From contig JAXLZA010000010.1 of assembly GCA_046351135.1 (NCBI GenBank), positions 186,001 to 250,000 of the forward strand: a stretch of 64,000 nucleotides of DNA, in the 5' to 3' direction. The notes beneath the pieces were generated by a model. The model ran no database searches and was not told the DNA's origin. It worked only from the letters and a program-made list of their open reading frames with translations. Within the stretch, counting starts at the first letter, position 1; every line of letters starts with the position of its first letter. This DNA is from UBA4427 sp046351135. Lineage in GTDB: Bacteria; Myxococcota_A; UBA9160; UBA4427. Of this stretch, positions 17,887 to 25,102 are shown one piece after another. The position numbers and the translations under genes were made by a program.

Positions 17887-18357
17887 TCAGCGCGGCGCCT
17901 TCGCCCAGTAGTAGAGGACGAAGTGGCGATGCAGGAACTTCCAGACGCCGCCTTCGCGGCGGTAGCGATCGTGGTAGTGGCCCGCGATGTCGAAGGCGAC
18001 CCCGTCCTCGACCGCGCGGATCTCGACCGAGCAGATCCCCCGCGCCTCGTCGGGGGCGGGGCCGAGCTCGATCACGTGGTTGTGGATGAACGGGCGCAGC
18101 TCGAGCCGGGTCGTGAACTCCCCGTAGACGCGGATCAGCTCGGCGCGCCCGCGCGTCTCGCTCGCCGGGCGGCCGATCGCGGGGATCGCGTCGCCCTGCA
18201 TGCAGCCGTCCTCGGTGAAGAGATCGACGAGGGGCATGCCGCCGCCGGCGACCACCGCGTGGCAGTAGCGCGCGGCGAGCTCACGGATCGCCTCGCGATC
18301 GAGGGCGCAGGCCAGCTGCCGCTCGAGCAGCGCGACTCGTTCTTCGAGCGTTCCCAT
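17887..18357 (-). CDS. SnoaL-like (NTF2-fold) protein
   Basis: A 156-residue protein. A charged N-terminal helix that could form a coiled coil (residues 4-20, LEERVALLERQLACALDR) precedes an NTF2/SnoaL domain: AIRELAARYCHAVVAGG, DLFTEDGCMQG, and a sheet ending GGVWKFLHRHFVLYYWAK. It resembles the scytalone-dehydratase/aromatic-dioxygenase-small-subunit-like group often found with ring-degrading enzymes. The ligand and activity are unknown. It lies between the hydrolase (59 bp upstream) and the VOC gene (50 bp downstream) on the same strand. Confidence 0.8.
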   Translation of the reverse strand: MGTLEERVALLERQLACALDREAIRELAARYCHAVVAGGGMPLVDLFTEDGCMQGDAIPAIGRPASETRGRAELIRVYGEFTTRLELRPFIHNHVIELGPAPDEARGICSVEIRAVEDGVAFDIAGHYHDRYRREGGVWKFLHRHFVLYYWAKAPR

Positions 18358-18416
18358 TCTCCGACTCCCTCCGCCCACGAGCGGTCGCACACCGGCGTCC
18401 ACGCCTTCCCCGCCGC

Positions 18417-19322
18417 TCAGGCCTTCTTCGCGAGCGCCGTCCCGAAGAGCGCGAGCAGCCGGCTCCAGGCGCGCTCGGCCTTCTCCTCGTCGTAGACCGG
18501 CATGTCCGGCGGACACCAGCCGTGGAGCGCCCCGGCGTAGACCTCGATCTCCGCCGTGAGATGGTTCTTCGCGAAGGTCTCGCGCAGCACGTCCTTGACC
18601 TTCGGCTCCTGCTCGTCGTCGTTCGCCGCGATCGCGATCAGGAAGTCGGCCTTCATCTGCGGGATCAGCAGGTGGGGGCTGTCGGGCTTGTCGGTGACGA
18701 GCCCTCCGCCGTGGAACGAGGCGGCGGCGCCGACGCGGTCCGGGCGCGAGGCGGCGGTGCGCAGGGTGATCGGGCCGCCCATGCAGTAGCCCAGCGTGCC
18801 GATGCGGCGGGCGCGGTCGACTCCGGGCTGGGCGTCGAGCCAGTCGACGAAGGCCTTCGCGTCGGCCATGTGGGTCGCGGCGGAGAGCGAGCCCATCATC
18901 GCCATGATCTTCTCGCGGGTCTCGGGATCCGCGAAGCTCGCGCCCTCCGGCAGGAACGGCGCCTTCGTCTTGCGGTAGTAGGGATTCACGACGAGCACCG
19001 AATGGCCCGACGCCGCGAGCCGCTTGCCCATCTGGCGCATCGCGGTGCGCAGGCCGAAGGCGTCGGGCCAGAGGATCACGCCGGGATGCTTGCCGTTCTT
19101 CGGGCGCACGAAGTGGCAGTCCGCCTGCCCGTCGGGCGTCTTGACGACGACCTCCTCACCGACAACCTCGGCCGCCACGGCGGAGGTCCCCGCCGCGGTC
19201 GCGAACTCGGGCCAGAGCATCGCCACCCCGACCCCCGCCGAGAGCACGCCGAACTCCCGGCGCGTCAGCTCCTTCGACCGGACGAACTCGTCGTGGTCCG
19301 CGAATGCCCTCTCGTCACACAT
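18417..19322 (-). CDS. Exported dienelactone hydrolase family protein
   Basis: A 301-residue alpha/beta hydrolase. A probable twin-arginine signal begins at R21-R22 (LTRREFGVLSAGVGVAM) and would direct folded export. The hydrolase core has the nucleophile C180 in LGYCMGG, an aspartate at 235/236 in ANDDEQ and H267 in AGALHGWC, the Cys-Asp-His triad of dienelactone hydrolases. It would open lactones or esters in the periplasm. GAGGAGGGGA lies before the ATG. It is the second gene of the minus-strand run, 17 bp after the SDR-like gene. Confidence 0.87.
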   Translation of the reverse strand: MCDERAFADHDEFVRSKELTRREFGVLSAGVGVAMLWPEFATAAGTSAVAAEVVGEEVVVKTPDGQADCHFVRPKNGKHPGVILWPDAFGLRTAMRQMGKRLAASGHSVLVVNPYYRKTKAPFLPEGASFADPETREKIMAMMGSLSAATHMADAKAFVDWLDAQPGVDRARRIGTLGYCMGGPITLRTAASRPDRVGAAASFHGGGLVTDKPDSPHLLIPQMKADFLIAIAANDDEQEPKVKDVLRETFAKNHLTAEIEVYAGALHGWCPPDMPVYDEEKAERAWSRLLALFGTALAKKA

Positions 19323-19339
19323 GTTCCCCTCCTCGCCCG

Positions 19340-19996
19340 CTAGGCGTAGATGACGTCGTGCTCGTCCTGCTTCTCGTGGAGCCGCCAGAAGACCTCGGCG
19401 ATCCGATCGGGATCGCATTTCGTGCCGTTGCGCTCGACCTGGACCCCGATCGCCACCGTCGCCACGAACACGCCCCGCGGCGCGAGCTCCTCGGCGAGGC
19501 AGAGCGCGTAGTTGCGCACGCCGGCGTTCGAGATTCCCATCGAGGTCACGAAGGGATGCGGCCGGTGGGCCGAGGTCCCCGTCGCGAAGAGCAGCGAGCC
19601 GGCGCCCCGCTCGAGCATGTCCGGGAGCACCGCCTCGACCGCCGTGATCGCGCCGAGCACGAGCAGCTTGAAGTGGCCGAGGGCGGTCTCCGTCGTCGTC
19701 TCGAGGGGCGGATAGAGGCGGCCGTTGCCCCACTCCGTCGGGCTGTACTCGAGCACGTCGACGGGCCCCATCTCCGCGCGGATCGCGGCGAAGGCGGCCT
19801 GCAGCTGCTCGCGGTCGCTCGCGTCCGCGGGATAGGCGCGCGCCTCGATGCCCTCGCTCGCGAGCTGCTTCGCGAAGTCCTCGAGCGCGGCCCTCCGCCG
19901 CGCGATCATCGCGACGCGATGACCGCGGCGTCCGAACGCGCGAGCGACCGAGAGGCCGACGAGGGGGCCCATGCCGACGAGGGCGAGCGTGCGCAT
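19340..19996 (-). CDS. Atypical SDR-fold protein lacking the catalytic tyrosine
   Basis: A 218-residue Rossmann protein of the short-chain dehydrogenase superfamily. The nucleotide loop is GMGPLVGLSVARAF (residues 8-21), followed by VAMIARRRAALEDF, which suggests NADP(H). Where a Yxxx[K] pair is expected the sequence reads TSMGISNAGVRNYALCLA, with neither the Tyr nor the Lys at the usual spacing. It may be catalytically inactive as a dehydrogenase or use another residue; related atypical SDRs are known. It is the first gene of the minus-strand run and diverges, with 45 bp between starts, from the old-yellow-enzyme gene. Confidence 0.8.
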   Translation of the reverse strand: MRTLALVGMGPLVGLSVARAFGRRGHRVAMIARRRAALEDFAKQLASEGIEARAYPADASDREQLQAAFAAIRAEMGPVDVLEYSPTEWGNGRLYPPLETTTETALGHFKLLVLGAITAVEAVLPDMLERGAGSLLFATGTSAHRPHPFVTSMGISNAGVRNYALCLAEELAPRGVFVATVAIGVQVERNGTKCDPDRIAEVFWRLHEKQDEHDVIYA

Positions 19997-20041
19997 GGGG
20001 TCAGTCTGGCGCGCGCAGATCGACCTCGCCAACATCCCGCC

Positions 20042-21220
20042 ATGCAGACGCCGCCCGACGCCTTCGCCCCGGCCCGCCTCGGTCCGATCACGCTCCGCAA
20101 CCGGATCCTGAAGGCCGCCACCTTCGAGGGCATGACCGGCGACCAGACGGTCTCGCCGCGCCTGGTCGAGTTCCATCGCCGGATGGCGCGAGGCGGCGTC
20201 GGCCTCACGACCGTCGCCTTCTGCGCCGTCTCGCCGGAGGGCATGGGCACGCCGAACGAGCTCGTGCTGTCGGACGCCGCGATCCCGGGCCTGCGCCGCG
20301 TCGCCGACGCCGTCCACGCCGAGGGCGGCGCGATCTCCGCGCAGATCGGACACGCGGGCGCGGTCGCCGCGGCGGCGGGGCTGCCGGCGACGACGCCCTC
20401 GGCGCTCTTCAGCCCGCTCGCGATGAAGCGGACGAAGGCCGCGAGCGAGGCCGACATCCGGCGCATCCTCGCCGACTTCGGTGCGGCGACGCGCCGGCTG
20501 CGCGAGGCGGGCTTCGACGCCGTCGAGGTCCATCTCGGCCACGGCTATCTCGCGAGCGAGTTCCTCTCGCCGCGCCTCAACCGGCGTCGCGACGACTGGG
20601 GCGGCCCGCTCGTGAACCGCTCGCGCTTCGCCCGGGAGGCGGTGCAGGCGGCGAAGGAGGCGGCCGGCGATCGGATGGCGGTGCTCGCGAAGCTCAACAT
20701 GGACGACGGCGTCCCGGGCGGCTTCTGGCTCGACGAGAGCATCGCGGTCGCCCGCATGCTCGAGGCCGACGGCGCGCTCGACGCCCTCGAGCTGACGGGC
20801 GGGAGCTCCTTCGAGAACCCGATGTACCTCTTCCGCGGCGAGGCTCCGATCCACGAGATGGCGCGCTCGATGCCGCGCGCCGTCGCCCTCGGCCTCAAGC
20901 TCTTCGGCCGCTTCTTCTTCCGCAGCTATCCCTTCGAGGAGGCCTACTTCCGGCGCCACGCGCGGCAGTTCCGCGCCGCGCTCCGCATGCCGGTCGTGCT
21001 GCTCGGCGGCATCAACCGAAGGGACACGATCGAGCAGGCGATGGCCGACGGCTTCGACTTCGTGGCGATGGGCCGGGGCCTGCTGCGCGACCCGGAGCTC
21101 GTGAACCGGATGGCGCGGGGCGAGGCGTCGGAGTCGCTCTGCGTCCACTGCAACAAATGCATGGCGTCGATCTACGCCGGCACCCACTGCGTGCTCGTCG
21201 ATCCGGCCGAGCGCGCCTGA
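20042..21220 (+). CDS. NADH:flavin oxidoreductase (old yellow enzyme) with Fe-S motif
   Basis: A 392-residue FMN-binding TIM barrel of the OYE family: LRNRILKAATFEGM near the N-terminus, AQIGHAGAVA, AVEVHLGHGYLASEFLSP (histidine-rich substrate site), and GFDFVAMGRGLLRDPELV for phosphate binding. The C-terminus carries CVHCNKCMASIYAGTHC. This cysteine spacing matches the 4Fe-4S ligands of the dienoyl-CoA reductase/trimethylamine dehydrogenase branch, but the extra FAD/NAD domains of those proteins are absent. It probably reduces activated C=C bonds, with electrons from a separate donor. It is divergent from the SDR-like gene. Confidence 0.88.
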   Translation: MQTPPDAFAPARLGPITLRNRILKAATFEGMTGDQTVSPRLVEFHRRMARGGVGLTTVAFCAVSPEGMGTPNELVLSDAAIPGLRRVADAVHAEGGAISAQIGHAGAVAAAAGLPATTPSALFSPLAMKRTKAASEADIRRILADFGAATRRLREAGFDAVEVHLGHGYLASEFLSPRLNRRRDDWGGPLVNRSRFAREAVQAAKEAAGDRMAVLAKLNMDDGVPGGFWLDESIAVARMLEADGALDALELTGGSSFENPMYLFRGEAPIHEMARSMPRAVALGLKLFGRFFFRSYPFEEAYFRRHARQFRAALRMPVVLLGGINRRDTIEQAMADGFDFVAMGRGLLRDPELVNRMARGEASESLCVHCNKCMASIYAGTHCVLVDPAERA

Positions 21221-21254
21221 GGCGCGCCGGCTCGCAGCTCGTCCCCGCCCCGCC

Positions 21255-22559
21255 TCAGAACACCACGGGCAGCGTCGCGAGGCCGCGCAGGAAGAGGCTG
21301 TCGCGGTAGACGGGCGGCTTCGTCTCGTCGAGGCGCATGTTCGGGAAGCGCTCGAGCAGGATGTCGAAGGCCTCGAGCAGCTCCTTGCGCGCCTGGGACT
21401 GGCCGAGGCAGGTGTGCCGGCCGAGCCCGAACGACAGATGGGGATTCGGATTGCGCCGGACGTCGAGCCGATCCGGCTCGTGGAAGACCTCGGGATCGCG
21501 GTTGACGGCCCCGTTGAAGATCACGCAGACCTCGCCCGCCGGGATCCGCACCCCCGAGAGCTCGATCGGCACGTCGGCGACGCGCTGACTGATCTGCACC
21601 GACGTGTCGTAGCGCAGCATCTCCTCGACGGCGGTCGGGAGCGCTCCCGGATTCTTGCGCAGGAACTCGAGCTGATCGGGATGGCGCAGCAGCGCGAGCA
21701 TGCCCATGCCGAGCAGGTCCTGGGTCGTGCCGTGACCCGCCTGGAGCAGGATGTAGCAGCTGCCGACGAGCTCCTCGTCGGTGAGGCCGCGGCCGTCGTC
21801 GTCGCGGGCGTCGATCAGCGCGCTCATGAGGTCGCGGCGGGGCTTGCGGCGGTGGTCCTCGATCAGCTCGCGGAAGTAGGCGGCATAGCCGAGGGTCGCC
21901 TCCTCGCCTTCCCGGATGATCTGGTCGGTGACCTGGCCGATCTCGCCGCGGGCCGTCGACTGATGGGCCCAGTCATAGAAGCGCGGCAGGTCCTCGGTCG
22001 GGACGCCCAGCATCTCGCAGATCACGATCACCGGCAGCAGGAACGCGAAGTCCGGCACGAGGTCCATGCGGCCCTTCGGCTCGACGCGATCGAGCAGCTC
22101 GTGGATCACCTCGCGGATGCGCCCGTCGCGCTGCTCGACGGAGCGCGGCGTGAAGGCCTTCGAGATGAGCGCGCGGACCTGGTCGTGCTTCTCGGGCGGG
22201 AGGAAGAGCAGCGTGTTGCGCTGCATCTCGACGAAGTGGCGGCCGGCCGGCCCGACGTCGAAGACGTCGACGCCCCGGGCATCGCTGCGGACGTCGGGGT
22301 TGCGCAGGTTCTCGCGGACGTCGTTGTAGCGGGTCAGGACCCAGGTCGGCTTGCCCGAGAGCGCCTCGGTCCGGTAGGCCGGCGCCAGCGCGCGCAGGCG
22401 GTGGAGGAAGGGGTAGAGCGAGCCGCGCCGGCGCGGGTCGAGGATCGCCTCGAGGACCTGCTCGGGGCGGTCCATGTCGCGCGCGAGCGCGGTGTCGCGG
22501 GCGAAGGCCCGGGTCGGGTCGGTCTCGGGGGAAGAGACGCTGGCCGCTGCGGTCGTCAT
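21255..22559 (-). CDS. Cytochrome P450 with altered I-helix
   Basis: A 434-residue P450 with ExxR (VEEMLRYDTS) and haem loop (SFGLGRHTCLGQSQ) intact. The I-helix reads LLQAGHGTTQDLL; the position normally held by Asp or Glu before the Thr pair is Gly (codon GGC). The related P450 at 49120 has AGHETT at the same place. The two share LYPxLHRLRxLAP near the N-terminus, FDVG-AG in the middle and TSVQISQR, so they are paralogues. The gene diverges from a tetR gene, and the 55-bp region between them holds a candidate operator. Confidence 0.9.
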   Translation of the reverse strand: MTTAAASVSSPETDPTRAFARDTALARDMDRPEQVLEAILDPRRRGSLYPFLHRLRALAPAYRTEALSGKPTWVLTRYNDVRENLRNPDVRSDARGVDVFDVGPAGRHFVEMQRNTLLFLPPEKHDQVRALISKAFTPRSVEQRDGRIREVIHELLDRVEPKGRMDLVPDFAFLLPVIVICEMLGVPTEDLPRFYDWAHQSTARGEIGQVTDQIIREGEEATLGYAAYFRELIEDHRRKPRRDLMSALIDARDDDGRGLTDEELVGSCYILLQAGHGTTQDLLGMGMLALLRHPDQLEFLRKNPGALPTAVEEMLRYDTSVQISQRVADVPIELSGVRIPAGEVCVIFNGAVNRDPEVFHEPDRLDVRRNPNPHLSFGLGRHTCLGQSQARKELLEAFDILLERFPNMRLDETKPPVYRDSLFLRGLATLPVVF

Positions 22560-22589
22560 GGGATCCTCCTGCCCGGCATGGGGCCGTAC

Positions 22590-22606
22590 GCTAGTCGTTC
22601 GCTAGC
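22590..22606. promoter_or_regulatory. Candidate TetR operator between P450 and tetR
   Basis: GCTAGTCGTTCGCTAGC has perfect 5-bp inverted arms (GCTAG/CTAGC) around a 7-nt centre, and also contains the direct repeat CGCTAG with its first base at 22589. It lies midway between the divergent P450 and tetR starts. Its right half overlaps TAGCAT (22603-22608), a possible -10 for tetR. Autoregulation and control of the P450 are inferred from position. Confidence 0.5.
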
Positions 22607-22614
22607 ATGAATCG

Positions 22615-23217
22615 ATGGTCGTCGCTGCAGAGACACCGGTGCGCGAGCGCAGACGCGCGGAGATCCTGGCCGCCGCCGGTCGCCTCTTCGCGGCCCGGGG
22701 CGTCCGCGAGACGACGGTGCGCCAGATCGCGGAAGAGGTCGGCGTCCTCGCCGGGAGCCTCTACTACTACTTCGAGACCAAGGAAGGCATCCTCGACGCG
22801 CTGATGCGGCCCTACGTCGACGCGCTGCTCGAGCGCTACCGACGCTGCGCGGCCCGGGAGGGCGACGCGCGCTCGAAGCTGCAGTGGCTGGTCGAGACGA
22901 GCCTGCTCGCGCTGCTCGAGCATCCGGACGAGAACGCGATCCTGCAGGCCGAGCTCAACCGCAGCTTTCGCGAGGACCACTATCTCTACCTCCGCGACGC
23001 CGTCGCCGAGATCGAACGCATCTACGTCGAGGTCATCGGCGCCGGCATGGCCGCGGGCCAGATCCGCGGCGACGTCGAGGCCCGCTTCCTCTTCCGGACC
23101 CTGATGGACATCGTGAAGGGGACCGCCTTCTGGTTCGATCCGCAGACCCATCGCGTGTCCGACCTGACCGCGGGCTGGTGGAAGGTCGTCGGCGAGGGCG
23201 TCTTTCCCGCCCGCTGA
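22615..23217 (+). CDS. TetR family transcriptional regulator
   Basis: A 200-residue repressor-type regulator. The N-terminal helix-turn-helix spans about residues 14-63 (RAEILAAAGRLFAARG, TTVRQIAEEVGV, GSLYYYFETKEGIL). The C-terminal ligand domain has FREDHYLYLRDAVAEIERIY, resembling the KstR2-like group that senses acyl-CoA or sterol-derived thioesters, but that similarity is only impressionistic. It is divergent from the P450 at 21255 and upstream of the amidohydrolase at 23444, which has its own palindromic site, so both are candidate targets. No Shine-Dalgarno precedes the ATG; the mRNA may be leaderless. Confidence 0.9.
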   Translation: MVVAAETPVRERRRAEILAAAGRLFAARGVRETTVRQIAEEVGVLAGSLYYYFETKEGILDALMRPYVDALLERYRRCAAREGDARSKLQWLVETSLLALLEHPDENAILQAELNRSFREDHYLYLRDAVAEIERIYVEVIGAGMAAGQIRGDVEARFLFRTLMDIVKGTAFWFDPQTHRVSDLTAGWWKVVGEGVFPAR

Positions 23218-23275
23218 CCCGTCTTTCGACCCGTCTTTCGACCCGCCCTTCGACCCAGCTCTCGACCGGCCTTTC
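23216..23275 (+). repeat. 12-bp tandem repeat at the end of tetR
   Basis: Five head-to-tail copies of a 12-mer, beginning inside the tetR stop codon: two identical GACCCGTCTTTC units, then GACCCGCCCTTC, GACCCAGCTCTC and GACCGGCCTTTC. The last copy forms the left arm of a hairpin. It is non-coding and follows the stop directly. Confidence 0.85.
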
Positions 23276-23283
23276 GGCCGGTC
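23264..23283 (+). terminator. Hairpin after tetR
   Basis: GACCGGCC-TTTC-GGCCGGTC is a perfect 8-bp stem with a 4-nt loop, 47 nt after the tetR stop. No U-tract follows, so it may terminate weakly or mainly protect the 3' end of the mRNA. Confidence 0.5.
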
Positions 23284-23319
23284 TCGCAGCCTGCCCCGAC
23301 CTGGCCGACCCGACCCCGA

Positions 23320-23346
23320 TTGCCGACTGCCGCCGCCCATTATATT
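23320..23346 (+). promoter_or_regulatory. Candidate sigma-70 promoter of the amidohydrolase gene
   Basis: TTGCCG (23320-23325) and TATATT (23341-23346) resemble -35 and -10 elements, with a short 15-bp spacer. They sit in a small AT-rich island. Transcription would begin near 23353, just before the palindrome at 23361, leaving a leader of about 90 nt. Confidence 0.45.
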
Positions 23347-23360
23347 GTGGGAGCCGTCCG

Positions 23361-23380
23361 TTGAACAAATGTTTGATCAA
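23361..23380. promoter_or_regulatory. Palindromic operator upstream of the amidohydrolase
   Basis: TTGAACAAATGTTTGATCAA is a 20-bp near-perfect palindrome: arms TTGAACAAA and TTTGATCAA match at 8 of 9 positions around TG. It also contains the perfect palindrome TTTGATCAAA (23372-23381). It lies just downstream of the inferred transcription start, the position expected of a repressor site. The adjacent TetR protein is the obvious candidate binder, although its own site (22590) looks different. Confidence 0.6.
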
Positions 23381-23443
23381 ATTTTTCGGGAGCCCTGTGG
23401 CGCGGTGTCGCACCGCGGGCCGCCCGTGAGAGGAGAGCCCGTC

Positions 23444-24613
23444 ATGACCCAGCCCCGCTACACGATCATCGACTCCGATACCCACGTGACCGAGCCCGCC
23501 GATCTCTGGACGAGCCGGGTCCCGGCCTCGATGAAGATGCGCGTGCCCCGGGTCGAGTGGGATCCGGAGAAGCAGGCCGAGTGCTGGTTCATCGGCGACC
23601 AGTGGATCAACTCGGTCGGCGTGACCGCGATCGCCGGCTGGAAGGAGCCCTACCCGTCCTATCCGCCCCGCTACGAGCAGATGCACCCCGGCTCGTACGA
23701 TTCGCACGCGCGCCTGAAGTACATGGACGAGATGGGGATCTGGGCGATGGTGCTCTACCCGAACGTTGGCGGCTTCGGCAACCAGGTCTTCGGCCGCCTC
23801 AACGATCCCGAGGCGAAGCTCGCCTGCGTCCGCGCCTACAACGACTTCCTGATCGACTGGTCCTCGGCGGACAAGCGCCGCCTGATCCCCGTCATGACGC
23901 TCCCGATCTGGGACGTCTCGGCCTCGGTCAAGGAGATCGAGCGCTGCGCCAAGATGGGCCATCGCGGCGTGCTCTTCACCGGCGAGCCCCAGAGCTTCGG
24001 CCTGCCGCTCATGGCCCACAAGCACTGGGATCCGATCTGGGCCGCCGCCGAGGCCCACGACCTCCCCGTCAGCTTCCACATCGGCTCGGGCGACTTCGGC
24101 GACGAGTTCTCCGACGATCGCGTCGAGGTCGAGGGCTATGCGGCGACCTCGGCCCGGGCGGGCGCGAAGCTCTTCATGCAGAACGGTGCCCACGTCCTCG
24201 ACCTGCTCTTCAGCGGCATCCTGACGCGCTACCCGAAGCTGCGCTTCATCTCGGTCGAGAGCGGGATCGGCTGGCTGCCCTTCCTGCTCCAGTCCGCCGA
24301 CTATCAGTACAAGGCGATGGCGGTCAAGAAGGCCCGCAACGATCTGCAGATGCTCCCGTCGGAGTACTTCCGCCGCCAGGTCTACGCCTGCTGCTGGTTC
24401 GAGGCGATCCCGGACGACGCGATGCTCGAGTTCGTCGGCAAGGACCGGATCATGTTCGAGACCGACTTCCCGCATCCGACGTCGATCTACGGCAGCGAGG
24501 TCCAGCGCACGATCGACGAGAGCCTCGGCAGCCTGTCCGCCGACATGCGCCATCGCGTGCTCTGGGAGAACGCGAAGAAGCTCTACGAGATCGAGACGCC
24601 GAAGGCGGGCTGA
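23444..24613 (+). CDS. Amidohydrolase-2 family metal-dependent hydrolase/decarboxylase
   Basis: A 389-residue TIM barrel of the PF04909 type. The N-terminal strand is IIDSDTHVTEPADLW; the first metal-site motif, usually DxHxH, reads DSDTH with the second His replaced. Later metal and catalytic positions appear in VSFHIGSGDFG, FISVESGIGWLPFLL and IMFETDFPHPTS, where the aspartate is the conserved C-terminal ligand. Family members are decarboxylases (ACMSD, resorcylate) or hydrolases; in sterol- and aromatic-degrading genomes many are uncharacterised. GAGAGGAGAG precedes the ATG. The gene appears monocistronic and ends just before the IS91 region. Confidence 0.85.
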   Translation: MTQPRYTIIDSDTHVTEPADLWTSRVPASMKMRVPRVEWDPEKQAECWFIGDQWINSVGVTAIAGWKEPYPSYPPRYEQMHPGSYDSHARLKYMDEMGIWAMVLYPNVGGFGNQVFGRLNDPEAKLACVRAYNDFLIDWSSADKRRLIPVMTLPIWDVSASVKEIERCAKMGHRGVLFTGEPQSFGLPLMAHKHWDPIWAAAEAHDLPVSFHIGSGDFGDEFSDDRVEVEGYAATSARAGAKLFMQNGAHVLDLLFSGILTRYPKLRFISVESGIGWLPFLLQSADYQYKAMAVKKARNDLQMLPSEYFRRQVYACCWFEAIPDDAMLEFVGKDRIMFETDFPHPTSIYGSEVQRTIDESLGSLSADMRHRVLWENAKKLYEIETPKAG

Positions 24614-24915
24614 CAGGGTTGCCAGAAACGACTCGACGAGATGGATGGCCGCTGGTTTCATCAGGCCCATGATGGGCAGCGCTGTCGACGTCGCCTGGTC
24701 GAGTTCGCGTGATCCGACGGAGGACTACGCATGCTCCCACCGTGGCTAGAACTGGATACGACGGCGCAGCTGGGCGCCATTCAGGGCTGGCCTGCGTGTC
24801 AAATGGTGGATGGGTGTTTGGCGCGAGGAGTGCTGCGAAACGTTGACCGGCCTAGATCTGGCGGGGGGATAGGCCGATCAAGCTGCGTTTTCTTCCATCC
24901 CGCCGCTAAGTTCAT
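24614..24915. other. Non-coding stretch between amidohydrolase and IS91 element
   Basis: About 300 bp of visibly lower GC and no wobble-position GC bias. Short open frames exist (for example 24731-24919 on the plus strand) but none has a ribosome-binding site or a recognisable product. It probably holds the junction or older debris next to the mobile element. Confidence 0.5.
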
Positions 24916-24958
24916 TTAGGTCAACCAGCCCCAGTGGGTCAGGAGGCCTGCGGTCGGG

Positions 24959-25011
24959 CGGCTCGGCGGGCGGCTCGGCGGGGCGATTTCAAGCTTTCCC
25001 GCCGATCGGCG
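24959..25011. repeat. Direct repeat and palindrome at the 3' side of the IS91 transposase
   Basis: CGGCTCGGCGGG occurs twice in tandem (24959-24982), followed by the perfect 12-bp palindrome CGCCGATCGGCG (25000-25011). These are the kind of small secondary structures expected in an IS91 replication-origin end, but their identity as such is not shown. Confidence 0.5.
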
Positions 25012-25102
25012 TTCATCTTGACCACCAGTGCCCCCGGGAAGGGCCCTCGTTGGACGAGGTTTCCCATTGCCGCGATTGTCTCGGTCGCCACGCTCCCGCT
25101 GT

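Noticed and set aside
24731..24919. Small plus-strand open frame (62 codons) beside the IS91 element
   Set aside because: No ribosome-binding site, no recognisable motif, and it lies in a lower-GC non-coding junction.
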